Positions 32,310 to 43,300 of a DNA stretch of 64,000 bases are shown here, piece after piece (the first letter of the stretch is position 1; every line of letters starts with the position of its first letter). The DNA is from Siphonodentalium dalli (Eukaryota; Mollusca; Scaphopoda; Gadilida; Siphonodentaliidae): NCBI GenBank assembly GCA_032622095.1, contig CP136069.1:49832760-49896759 (forward strand), in the 5' to 3' direction. A model generated the notes under the pieces. It searched no databases. It worked only from the letters and a program-made list of their open reading frames with translations, and was not told where the DNA came from. The position numbers were made by a program, and so were the translations under genes.

Positions 32310-32790
32310 CATCATCCACCGGCGGGTTTATTAACCCTTCAAATGCCGATATTAAAAGAACCCGGAAAGGACCGGGCAGACACAGAGACCCGATCACACT
32401 ACATGTATATATCGATGAATAATTGTAGCCAGACACCTATTAAACGTAAATGGCAAAGATTGACTCATCGTCTCATTGACGGTCGGGTTGATTAATCCCT
32501 TAAATGAAGATATGTGCCAGAAGAGCATGGGCGAGCCCGCAGACAGTATAATATAATGCATTTTGGTAGTAGGATACATACAAAGCATAGGTTGTAAACA
32601 ATTACTTGCTAGGTCATCCACCGCCGCTTGTATTAACCCTTTAAATGCCGATATTGGTTATAAGAATCCGAGAGAGCCCGGGCAGACCCAGAGACACGGC
32701 CGGGTCCATTTGCCCCTTAAATGACTATATTGGCCAGACAAGCACGAGAGAGCCTGGGTAACCAGGGCGAACCCATGCTGTATAATATAA
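32310..32790 (+). repeat. Tandem repeat of ~80-150 bp units, about four copies
   Basis: Segments with TTAA(C/T)CC(C/T)TT(A/C)AAATG(C/A)(C/A)GATAT and a later AGCCCGGGCAGAC-like part recur near 32,325, 32,484, 32,628 and 32,703. They are degenerate and non-coding. Confidence 0.5.
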
Positions 32791-33684
32791 AGAGTCAATC
32801 GAGGATTTTATCCGCAGTGTCGTAAAATATGTTTACCTATACGACCCGAAGCATAAAAGTAATCACGATGCACAGAAATGCCTGAATTCATGGGCAGAAG
32901 TAAAAAATAGAGTTGGAAAATGATGGCCACAGTATAGCGGGTGGTAAGCCAATGTTTATACACATTTGTAAAGAATCTGGCAGTCATTTCTGAACATTTC
33001 CGAACTATTTCTGTAATGATCTGCATTTCGCTTAACGCACTTTGGTAAGGGACGTACTGGTACCAGCTTATCTGATGGAAGGGTGCAAATACTAAAAAGT
33101 TGGAAATTCGAAATAATAAGTTAATAGACAACCAATGCATGGAATGACGGCTGAAATTGTCGTTGATACAATGTTTCGACGATTCTGGTTCCCATGATCT
33201 CTGAAACTTATACAGGTCTCTGAATGAATTAGAATTGATGTATAAAAAGGTAATTTTGCGTTTGGTTGTATGTGGTGAGATGAGACTAAATTTAGATCCC
33301 CGGGTACCCTATAGTCAACATTTGCCATATGAGGAAGGAAATTGGTATACACTAATGGTCAAATCGGAGATAATGTGCACCGAAGTCACCACTAAGGGTC
33401 GTTAATAAATAATCACCTTTGAAAATGCTCGGATAATATGTTCATCAAATGACCCGAGGTTGTTTGTTGAGATTATTATCGGAATATTCCCCGTGGATTA
33501 CTAACTAGCACTGTGCTGACAGGACACCCTGAACATCAACAATATACCCTTCCAATCCATGCAATTACAATGAAATTTACTGAAATGAATGAGATAATCC
33601 CCTCCCCCATCGCACTGATAATTCACGTCCCTTTATTGGACAGAAACGGACGGGGAAACGGACACCAAAGGAACAAACGGTAGA
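32791..33684. other. Unassigned AT-rich DNA
   Basis: Short frames exist on the minus strand but show no domain, conserved motif or splice context. Confidence 0.5.
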
Positions 33685-33811
33685 TAGAACCGCATGAGTG
33701 TCCGGATTTTGACGAATTATCGCACGAGATTTGTTGGCGGAGCTATACCTCGAGTGCGCCAACAAATCGAATGCGATAATTCGTCAAAATCCTGACACTC
33801 ATGCGGTTCTA
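33685..33811. repeat. 127-bp hairpin (55-bp arms)
   Basis: Arms 33,685-33,739 and 33,757-33,811 pair at 51 of 55 positions, with a 17-nt loop. The outer ends are TAGAACCGCATGAGTG and the inverse. It is probably a MITE-like foldback. Confidence 0.8.
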
Positions 33812-34930
33812 TTTTTATTACATATCTCGTATCATAGTAAGTTGACTCACAATCGTACATCTCCGGTACAGAAAATGTGAATTTAATTGAGTTTTAACGA
33901 CATGTTATGGTTAACACAACAAGCAGACTATCCAATAGTGATCTTGATCCATCTTGAACCGCGCGAAGGTGTTAATTGGGTTTTCCCATATTTTCCAAAA
34001 ATATAACCCAATCAGCGCGCTGCGATTTCGGCAAGTGGGTTGTCGCCCTTGTGTTGAAAAAGTAAAAATAGTAACAGCGAGAACCATTGTAACAACACTG
34101 AATGAGATAGTTCCGTCGACAGATTGCACTAGTGCGATTCTGAGAATTATCACACACCTGGAAACTCGTGCGATCATGCGAATTACGTTGATATATATGT
34201 AATAAATTCACGTTCTGCACCTTCCACAGTACGTGCGGGATTATCAGCAATGTGGTGTTCAAATATGTCATGATTAGATATCACAGTTTCGCGTTGAGCG
34301 ACATATTATCAACCTAGAATGATATCACTCCAAACTCAACTGATAACCCACTATATTTGGATGATAACCCACCAAGCTCGGTTGATATCAGTTGTAACGC
34401 CAATAAGCGAAACGTATTACTTACGTAACAAAGTAACAACCATTATGTGGAAGCAGTGCCAGTGTTAGTCCGATATGACGAGAATTTTTAAACGGACATG
34501 GCTCATTCGGGCATCCAAATTTTGTCTACGTAATTCGAATGGCGTTGAATTCCGAAATGAGACAAACAATTTCCTGGTGATTATTTTCCCGTTCAGTCCT
34601 TACCTGGGAAAACTGCGTTGCCAAATAATACGAAATCGGAGCCGTCCGTAAGCTCAGATGCGGTCCATGTGTTGCGTGGGACGATCACCTGGTAGCTGAC
34701 TGACGGGTCTTTTAATGAATTTCCCAAGACATACGTCTCAATTTTATTATTAATTAACAGGTGCATCTACAAAAAAGGTGAAAACTATTTATAGATGTCG
34801 CAAGCACTCTCATGATATAATGTTTACACAACAACGCATTTGAACTGAAAAATTTCATTATTGGATATTTATTAATAATTAAAATAAGAACAAAGTCAAT
34901 CTATGTGTTCATGTACTTGTTGGTGGTTTG
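33812..34930. other. Unassigned DNA
   Basis: No gene is supported. About 34,280-34,400 contains several TGATAACCCAC/TTGATATCA-type near-palindromic pieces. Confidence 0.45.
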
Positions 34931-34944
34931 TTTTACAGACTGTC

Positions 34945-36388
34945 CTGTGATTAACCCTCTCTATACTAAAGCATCATTGATGAGTAGTTATCCAAAAGGA
35001 AATGTTCAGATAATAAGTTTATCCCTTTTTATACCAAAGCATCATTGATGAGCAGTTATCCCATATGAAATGTTCAGGTAATAAATTTAACCCTTTATGT
35101 ACTAAAGCATCATTGATGAGTAGTTATCCAAAAGGAAATGTTCAGATAATAAGCTTAACCCTTTCTATACTATCGAATAATCGATGAGTAGTTATCCATA
35201 TAAAATGTTCAGATAATAAGTTTAACCCTTTCTATACTAAGGCATCATCGATGAGTAGTAATCCTTCAGGAAATGTTCAGATAATAAGATTAACCCTTTC
35301 CATGCTAAAGCACCATTGATGAGTAATTATTCCATAGAAAATGTTCAGATAATAAGTCTAACCCTTTATATATTAAAGCGTCATTGATGAGTATCCCATA
35401 GGAAATGTTCAGACAATAAGTTTAACCCTTTATATACTAAAACATCATTGACGAGTAGTTATCTTATAGAAAATGTTCAGATAATAAGTTTAACTCTGTG
35501 TATGCTAAAGCATCATTGATGTGTAATTATTCCATATAGGAAATGTTCAGATAATAAATTTAACCCTTTATATATTATGGCATCATTAGTGAGTAGTTAT
35601 CCCATAGGAAATGTTCAGATAATAAATTTAACCCTTTCTATACTATGGCATCATTGATGAGTAGTTATCCCATAGGAAATGTTCAGATAATAAGTTTAGC
35701 TCTTTCGTTGCTAATGCATCATTGATGAGTAATTATTCCATAGGAAATGTTCGGATAATAAGTTTAACCCTTATATACTAAGGCATCATTTATGAGTAGT
35801 TATCCTTCAGGAAATGTTCGGATAATAAGTTTAACCCTTTACACATTAAAGCATCTTTGAAAAGTAGTTATCCCATAGGAAATATTCAGATAATAAGTTT
35901 AACTCTTCCTATGCTAAAGCACCATTGATGAGTAATTATTCCGTAGGAAATGTTCAGATGATAAGTTTAACTCTTTATATATTAAAGCATCATTGATGAG
36001 TAGTTATCCCATATGAACTGTTCGGATAATAAGTTTAACCCTTTCTCTGCTAAAGCATCATTGATGAGTGGTTATTCCATAGGAAATGTTTACATACCAA
36101 GTTTACACCTTTATATGTTAAAGCATCATTGATGAGTAGTTACTTCATACGAAATGTTCAGATAATAGGTTTAACCCTTTCTATACCGAAGCATCATTGT
36201 TGAGTAGTTATCCCATATGAAATGCTCGGGTAATAAGTTTAACCCTCTCTCTGCTAAAGCATCATTGATGACTAGTTACTTCATACGAAATGTTCAGATA
36301 ATAGGTTTAACCCTTTCTATACTGAAGCATCATTGTTGAGTAGTTATCCCATATGAAATGCTCAGGTAATAAGCTTAACCCTTTCTGC
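34945..36388 (+). repeat. ~70-bp satellite, about 20 copies
   Basis: Units carry TAACCCTTT, then CTAAAGCATCATTGATGAG, then GGAAATGTTCAGATAATAAG, in constant order with point changes and small indels. The array ends where LINE sequence begins. Confidence 0.92.
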
Positions 36389-37182
36389 CGATGTACTCCA
36401 AACTGACACAACTAATCTGCGCTCTTGGTCCAAGAAATGGTTGATAAATTTAAATGTTAGCAAAATTGAAACTATGATTATTCTCGAGAAAAAAGTCCAC
36501 TATCCACCCTAATGTTTTAATGGATACAGTCCCCTTAACCGTCATTCACCAGCATAGGAATCTTGGAATAATACTTAACGATGAAGGTAAATTGGGGCCC
36601 TCATATTGATTACATCATAAACACTGCCTGGCAAACTATAGTTATTTTACAGAAACAAAAGTATGTACTATACAGGAAAGCACTCGAAAAATGTAATTTC
36701 ACTTTAGAACGGCCATGTTTGCAATATGTCAGAATTGTATGGCAAACTGTACCGCAACTGATTTAGATCAATCAGAACGCATTCAATGAGAAACAGCTCG
36801 TATATTCACTGAATGACTAGATCTGTTAGTAACGATATATTATTGGAAGGAATTGGTTGGGACCAACTGAAAACGCCACATGACAAAGCCATGCTATTTC
36901 TTGTCCACAAAATGATCACAGGAACAGCGCCACAATACCTAAAGATATATTGTCCCTTCCCGAGTATTTGAAACTGCGAACAAGGAAACCCGAAATGTAA
37001 ATGAATTCCGTGTAACAAGATATAACAGTGAGGGTGAGATCCATCGCAAATCATTTGTCCAATAGCAACGGCAAACATTTGGAACACACTTGATTCCAAT
37101 CTGCAAAACACTGAGCATCCACATGAATAATATGATAAACTCAGATATTGTCCCGAAAAATTCCCAGATTCAGCATGTACGC
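36389..37182 (+). pseudogene. Decayed LINE reverse transcriptase fragment
   Basis: Joined frames show SWSKKWLINLNVSK, the segment after the catalytic box, then RNLGIILND, matching the LG(V/I)xxD motif. Degenerate thumb and C-terminal segments follow, including ANIWNTLDSNLQ-like sequence read across frames. Several stops and frameshifts are present. The catalytic YADD box is missing because the fragment is truncated against the satellite. Confidence 0.75.
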
Positions 37183-37782
37183 TTAAAGGGGTACTGTACG
37201 CCATTTTCAATAAATTCCCGGTGATAACAACGATCTATTATCGATACTGTATAGAAATATAAGTAATTTGAGTCGAAGATGTATTCTGTAAACGCTCAGG
37301 TTAATAGGCTATCTTAAAATTTAATAATTTAAAAGTTAATAATTTAATATAAATTGATTTTATGGCTCCAGCCATAAAATGGCGTCTCTTAAAATTCGAA
37401 TTTCCGTGTACAAAACGTAATCAAATTATAATTGAGGGATACTGGATTAGGAAAACAATTGCACACACGATCGTTTGAAACATTATGCTTATACGGGGAG
37501 AAAACCCAAGCCACTCATTGACTAGTGACGGTACACTAACTTACATGAGTATATGGGACTACTAAGCATATAATATAATGTTTATTTGATTCATTTGGTT
37601 GAAAACTTTACAAAAATTACTCGACAACGACAATTTGTATTTTTGCATTCCGGTAAATTTGCCATCCGTAACAATACTTCGTACTCAACAGACTTTCAAA
37701 AAATGGAAAAGTTGTTACCTTATTCTCCGACTCGGGGATTATAGAAACCAACAACAACATCTTGGGTACAGTACCCCTTTAA
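37183..37782. mobile_element. 592-bp TIR element with TTAA target duplication
   Basis: The element 37,187-37,778 starts AGGGGTACTGTAC and ends with the inverse. It is flanked by TTAA on both sides, the site used by piggyBac-type elements. No transposase is encoded. The LINE fragment stops exactly at the left TTAA. Confidence 0.65.
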
Positions 37783-37785
37783 AGA

Positions 37786-38231
37786 TACTCAATCCGATTA
37801 AGCACCCCTAAATTACTATTTCTTTGACTTCGGGGGTAAAAGATATTTTATTCGAGACGAGGAACCCACCCTTCAAAGTTTAAAGTGATTAGATATAGGT
37901 TTTTGAAATTTGTTAAATTTTTGAGATGTGGTCCACTTCCACGTGCTCAAACGGACAAATTATGCACAAATTGCGGTTGTAAGATGGATAACACGAAAAT
38001 CAAGTGGTAACTATTAACAATAATAACCACTTGATTTTAGAGTTATCCATCTTACACCCGCAATTTGTCCGTAATTTGTCCGTTTGAGCACGTGGAAGCG
38101 GACCACAACTTCAAAAAAATATATCTGATCACTCTGAGCTTTGATGGGTGGGTTCCTCGACTCGAATCAAATATTTTTTACCCACAAAGCTTAAGAAATA
38201 GTAATTTAGGAGCGTCTAATCGGATTGAGTA
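37786..38231. mobile_element. 442-bp foldback MITE with TA target duplication
   Basis: Element 37,788-38,229 is almost wholly two inverse arms (about 210-220 bp each) starting CTCAATCCGATTA, with TA on both sides (Tc1/mariner-type duplication). It starts only a few bases after the TTAA-flanked element. Confidence 0.75.
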
Positions 38232-39099
38232 CCGTTAACAGCTAGATCGATGTAGTGACTTAAATGCCCACAAATTGAAAAAAAATATATATCCGACACA
38301 AATCTAAGTCGGTGTGGACAGATCGAGGATTGCAAACACTGCACATTTCACTGCCCACATTTCGTATCCCAAGCTTTTGTGGACATAGAAGACTTGGTCT
38401 ATGTTTAATCAAGAGAGATCTATTTTATTTTAAATAGTTTTACATTTTTAAAGGTTTTTATTGTTTACAAACTGCTGAAGTTTCTAGTCTCAATGTTTAT
38501 AACGGTTACGGCAGAAATTCCCTCATCAAATCGCCTTTAATTTCCCAAAATATGTTGTAAGTGTACCGAATGTGTTTCTGTGAAGCTTATGTCGATTGTT
38601 GAACTTATTATCTGATTATTTCCCACCAATATTAATATACTTCTGTAATTGTATATGTTATGTATGTCTGCCGTTTGCTTGGATTTCCTTAACCTTCATC
38701 CAAATGAATAATAGACCATACATTCCAATAATATATATGTTTTATTCTTCCATAATTTGATATCTTACTTTGATTGAGCCACCAGCATGCCAGTAATACA
38801 CTTCATCCTCCAGAATTTTATGCCAGCAAATGAAATTGGGTCGATCGATCATATAGTATATACAGGAGCCAACTTCTTGAACACCTTTGGTGTCTGATCT
38901 GAAAGCCACAGTGAGAAATGCCCGGGTTATCATCATCTTGTGCACAGTACAACGTCAGCCACAAATTGCTCAACACATAATAACCCTGACCCCCCCCCCC
39001 CCCCGTTTATATTAATATATTACTTAAAGGTCCCAATATTTATGCAGGCGTATACAGAAACAAAACCTTTATATATTAATCTCAAATACTGTTTTTACA
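38232..39099. other. Unassigned AT-rich DNA
   Basis: A poly-C run lies at about 38,989-39,004. No gene is supported. Confidence 0.45.
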
Positions 39100-39666
39100 G
39101 TTTAATCAGGGGGGGGTCGGAAAAAAAATTCAGGCACGTATGGCATTTTTTCCCTTTCGATCATTTTTTGTACCCACCCACCCCACCCCCACTGCCAAAT
39201 TTTTTTCCGTTTTCGGCAGTTTTTTCCGACCATTTTTTGACACCCACCCCCCTTTTAACACTAAAACAGAGATTTGCGGGGGGAAATTCACTGTAAACAG
39301 CTGTATATGAATTTATGTGCATACTATTTATCATGGATGTTAACATGGACATGTAAATAGGAATGAGTCATTTTGAGGTCATTCGTCCAAAAAAACATGG
39401 CTGCCAGCGGCCATCTTGGATTTCAAAATTTGCAACAAAATACAACACGATAACTGCCTGCAGTCAGTTTACCAGTTAGAATTACATTATTTCTCTCATT
39501 CAAAGTGGTTTTGAAGCCCAACTCATTGCCAAACACTAAAAAAACAAGCAGGAATTTTTTTTTTTAGTTGCGGAAAAAAATGCTTGTTGGTGGTTTTGAC
39601 CACCCACCCACCCCGGCATACGTGCCGGAATTTTTTTGTTCACCACCCCCCCCCCCCTGGTTTAAT
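39100..39666. mobile_element. 553-bp TIR element carrying one ~160-bp satellite unit
   Basis: Element 39,107-39,659 starts CAGGGGGGGTCGGAAA and ends with the inverse, with GGCACGTATG(G)C inside both ends. It is flanked by the 7-bp direct repeat GTTTAAT. CAGGGG ends resemble hAT elements, which normally give 8-bp duplications. At 39,330-39,430 it contains a copy of the unit from the 5,139-7,374 array (ATCATGGATGTTAACATGG and GCGGCCATCTTGGATTTC). No transposase is present. Confidence 0.6.
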
Positions 39667-39935
39667 GAGAAATAAACATATTGTATTGCATTATCGAATA
39701 GACACATACGCTGAAAGATGTTACGACATAATGCAAACGCAATGCAAACTCAATTTTGATAACCATGTAGATATGTTTCTGTTATTCTCTTCTCGTAATG
39801 TTATAACAATGTATTGTCAATTGTTGTATACGGGAGAGGGGCTACCTGTGAGAGGGGCTACCTAAGTTGAAATAACTTGTACACCGATCCATTTTGTATA
39901 TGTTTATACGAATAAAATATGTTTAAAGTAAAAAT
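39667..39935 (+). pseudogene. LINE 3' end (same family as the split LINE)
   Basis: At 39,838-39,935 the sequence GAGAGGGGCTACCTAAGTTG, then AATAAAATATGTTTAAA, matches the 3' untranslated region of the minus-strand LINE at 14,400-14,500. Upstream coding remnants are too decayed to translate. Part of the tail is duplicated (GAGAGGGGCTACCT twice). Confidence 0.65.
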
Positions 39936-40176
39936 ATCATTACTTCTTTGGTATGTAGCTATAACTGCTATGCGTAAGTGGGTATCTGACTAGGTGACAC
40001 GTCTGACACTTCACCATCAGTAAATAGAATGCACTCAGAGATTTGCCAACGTGCGCAAAAATGTAATAAAAAATAATTAAAAAAATAATTTCACTGTATT
40101 TTACTTAATTTGTTTAATTTAATTTAATTTAATGTTAGCAAAAAAAGACAATTACAATCTTCAATAATTTTATTTA
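39936..40176. other. AT-rich spacer
   Basis: Simple-sequence TTTAATTTAATTTAA near 40,110. Nothing else is seen. Confidence 0.4.
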
Positions 40177-40344
40177 GGGGATAACAGTGTGGTGTTTTGT
40201 GATTTCGGAAAGGTACATGGCGAATATACTGTGGCAAATTTAGTTAATGGGCGACGGCGGAGCCGGAGCCCATTAACGGGTACTTGCCACAGTATATTCG
40301 CCATGTACCTTTCCGAAATCACAAAACACCACACTGTTATCCCC
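40177..40344. repeat. 168-bp hairpin with near-perfect 76-bp arms
   Basis: Arms 40,177-40,252 and 40,269-40,344 start GGGGATAACAGTGTGG; the outer ~60 bp pair perfectly, around a 16-bp GC-rich loop. A diverged single arm lies at about 40,768-40,850. The frame across it is an artefact of symmetry. Confidence 0.85.
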
Positions 40345-40880
40345 AGTCTATTGCTCTTCGAACTTAAAAATGTTATTTAGACAAACAAATGGATCGTAAT
40401 TATCAACGAAATGTGCGGCCATAGAAAACACTCAGCCAATTCACGACTTTTTATTTTAAATTTAATGCGCTAGATAAAATATAGTCCCCCAATTACCATC
40501 GCTCTTATCGTTAAAAATACTGATAAACATGAAATATAAAACCTCAAATAGAAATAAATATGCACAACAATTAGTTTCTGCATGTACCTGATGTCTTTTT
40601 CAGATGTTTACCACTTACAAATTGCGGTTTTGATTTTACCGTGATCTTGAAGTTGAATTGAAACAATGGGAAATTGTTTACTCAATGCGATGTATTTCAC
40701 GCCGTGTCTGTCGCGGTTTCATGTCAAGAAATTTGGTCAAATGATATGGAGACACTGACATTGGTGGGGTATAACGTTGTGGTGTTTTGTATTTTCTGAA
40801 AGTACATGTATACAGGGCGAATGTACTGACTGTCAATTTTCGACAAAAGCCACATCGCTGGTTTGTTTATATAGCAACGA
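40345..40880. other. AT-rich spacer with a half-hairpin relic
   Basis: Contains the diverged arm at 40,768-40,850. No gene is seen. Confidence 0.4.
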
Positions 40881-40887
40881 GCTAGTA

Positions 40888-41037
40888 ACGGAAGTCAGTG
40901 CCAAGGGCATCAACTCTATAATCTACTCCGTAACGTCGCCGGCATGTACTGCGTAAGGGTGACGTCATGGGGTGAAATAGTTAGGGTGACACCAACCTAG
41001 GAATCTGACTGATCGCCATACTGTTGCGCGAGCGCAC
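40888..41037 (+). promoter_or_regulatory. Promoter-like motif cluster upstream of a candidate first exon
   Basis: ACGGAAGT (ETS type, 40,888), TGACGTCA (CRE, 40,960) and TTGCGCGAGCGCAC (NRF-1-like, 41,024) lie within 150 bp, ending 13 bp before an ATG. There is no TATA box. This combination is typical of animal housekeeping promoters. Confidence 0.45.
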
Positions 41038-41050
41038 GTAACGAGTCGGA

Positions 41051-41137
41051 ATGGAGGATTGGTTGAAGGACTATGAACTTTCCGTTTGTCAACTCAGGAA
41101 TAGTGAAAAAATTAAATGCTTACAACAGATCCGTCAT
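41051..41137 (+). CDS. Candidate first coding exon (29 codons)
   Basis: ATG at 41,051 opens 29 codons beginning MEDWLKDYELSVCQLRN, ending exactly at the strong splice donor GTAAGT (41,138). The peptide looks like an amphipathic helix. A candidate second exon in the same phase lies 803 bp downstream. I do not recognise the protein. This is the only place in the window where promoter motifs, ATG, donor, acceptor and phase agree. Confidence 0.4.
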
Positions 41138-41940
41138 GTAAGTTTCGGACGAACACTGAGTATAAACTATACCGGTGTTGATTGATAATTTGGAGCATTA
41201 GCCTCCTAATCACAATTTATGAGTGCCTCGGTTCTTTTCCAAGGCCATCACGACAGTTACGGTTCTTTATGGGATATTTAATCGAACGATTTATGCACTT
41301 TGGGCCGAAAATAGTTTTGTGTATCAACCCTTGTAAACACGATAATGACTGTAGCGTATATTGTCTACATCATCCAACATGTATAATAAGACATAAGAGT
41401 ATAGCTATTTAGTATAACAGAAGATGAATTGACATTATGTTCACTTCGAGTGGCAAAGAAAACACATTGCAAGTCATGTAGGGTATAGGATCATATACAC
41501 AGTTCACACACAGTGAATAATGTCATATGTACGTAATGACACCAAACATGTTATGGGAACGCACTGTAACATTTGTAGGGTATGTCTTTCAACTTAAATG
41601 TATCGTCGTTTCCCCACTAAACGTCAATAACTATCATTTAACCTGGTGATCTTATCTTGATATTGGTCTCTGACTCGGTCCGAAGTAAGGGCTAATGTGG
41701 TTGTGGTATTCCCAAGTTGCATTGGTTACGACGTCAAACAATTGTTATAAATCTCATAATTTATATGCTTTGGGTTGATAGCCAAATATAATTCATAGAG
41801 AGGATATTTTAACAGCTATATGGTGATTACAAATCATGACATAAGATCATCCTTGAAATGGCTAGGCACTGGGTTGGATCCCGGATAATTCACTGCTTGA
41901 ACCATGATGTATATCAAATGTAGTTATTTCTTTATTTCAG

Positions 41941-41994
41941 ATCCGTATCATGGGTTTTCTGGTTACATGTGCCTTGTTGGTTTATCAAGTTTCA
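41941..41994 (+). CDS. Candidate second coding exon (18 codons)
   Basis: It is preceded by the acceptor TTTCTTTATTTCAG and followed by the donor GTAAGT (41,995). Phase 0 on both sides gives 18 codons beginning IRIMGFLVTCALLVYQ, a hydrophobic helix compatible with exon 1. I could not find a third exon, because the following kilobases are repeats. The ATCCGT shared by the exon 1 end and exon 2 start may be coincidence. Confidence 0.35.
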
Positions 41995-42079
41995 GTAAGT
42001 TTAGCCGTTGATTTGCGATGCTGTACGTCTCTTTCTGTTTATCACTGTAAATCTCACAACCGTTGGTGACTGACTGATC

Positions 42080-42165
42080 ACGAGACCGGGTTGCTTTTGC
42101 TTTTATACAAAAGCAACCCTTTCCCATGATACATCGCGAAACAAACCCGAAAACCAACCAGAAAA
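42080..42165 (+). repeat. Hairpin-containing dispersed repeat, copy 1
   Basis: GGGTTGCTTTTG and CAAAAGCAACCC form a perfect 12-bp stem around CTTTTATA, followed by TTTCCCATGATACATCGCG. A relative lies at 50,376-50,450. Confidence 0.6.
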
Positions 42166-42668
42166 CCAACCCGGTGCTTAGATGCCGGAAGTATTGCATA
42201 ACGAGCATAACAAAAACATTGGATGAAATGAATGAAAGTACGAGCGCGAATATTGTTGAATAATGACCGAAATAATGTGATTTACGGAGTGACATGTAAT
42301 AAATATGTGAGAATATGACTTCAGATTGAAGTTTGGATAATTAAGACAGATTGATGAGTATTATAGAAGTTTGTGACGTGAAATGAAGTAAACATTGATA
42401 TGACATTGTGTACATGATCGTTAGGTAGCGGCATATCTACGGTGCAAAGAAGTTTAATTGTAGTAAGAATAGTTAATATTATTAATAACCTTTAGTAGGG
42501 GAAATGGGTTAGGAAGATATAAATTGCAAAAACAATTAAATCAACACCGTAGCAACGCTGCAGCACGAACAAAAATTAGCGACCACCAAGACGACGTAGG
42601 CAGAGCAGGATTTTGCAACCAAGACTACGCCAACTAATTGAAGATAATAATGGAGGCGTTATAAGTTA
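42166..42668. other. Unassigned spacer (possible intron)
   Basis: No feature is supported here. Confidence 0.4.
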
Positions 42669-42779
42669 AGATAATGGCTCCAAATTGTACATTATTTCAT
42701 GGAATGGATCGATCTAGGCCGTATGCCGAGATCGTTCCATTCGCTGAAATAATTAATGTACAGTTTGAAGCTATTATCT
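42669..42779. repeat. 111-bp hairpin
   Basis: Arms 42,669-42,715 and 42,729-42,779 are inverse complements with a few changes and a 4-bp length difference. The ends are AGATAATGGCT and AGCTATTATCT. Confidence 0.7.
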
Positions 42780-43300
42780 GACTGTCCGAGACCATTTGTT
42801 TGATGCCTCACCTCCTATCAGAATGGATTAACCCGAAATTGGATAAAGACAACTGAGTTCGTCCCTATCCACTCGCTCATTGGCTGCACGGATACCAACA
42901 CACATAGCGGTATCGGTCCGGTGTCGGCTCTCTGTCGGTTGGTGTCTGGAGTGTCGGTGCCGGTATCCCGACACCAGACCGAGATCGGACCGGCACTTGT
43001 TAAGCGATATAGAAATTTCAAACTATTTATAAATGTTATAAAGATAGTGGACATGGTGTGAATATGATGTTACGAAAGGTATCGAACAATAAATCAATTC
43101 ATTATGTACATGTCAGACATTTTTATTTGTCAGTGTCGGTTATTATCGGTTTTGCGATGTCGGTGCGATGGTCAATTATATATATCGAACCGACGCTGTA
43201 GTATTGATGCCGAACCGACACCATGTATATACTCACTATCATCTCGACACAGACATGGAGCGAAATCAAATGGGTATGATTTGTTTGGGTAAGTTTTGGT
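42780..43300. repeat. Region of GTGTCGGT/ACCGACAC inverted motifs
   Basis: Several GTGTCGG(T/C) and CCGACAC pieces in both orientations occur at 42,915-42,990 and 43,130-43,230. This suggests two or more degenerate hairpin elements. The frame at 43,104-43,292 ends at a GTAAGT, but it lies inside these repeats and I do not accept it as an exon. Confidence 0.4.

Noticed and set aside
43104-43292. A third exon ending at GTAAGT
   Set aside because: It lies in a region of inverted GTGTCGGT motifs and the translation is not protein-like; the acceptor is weak.
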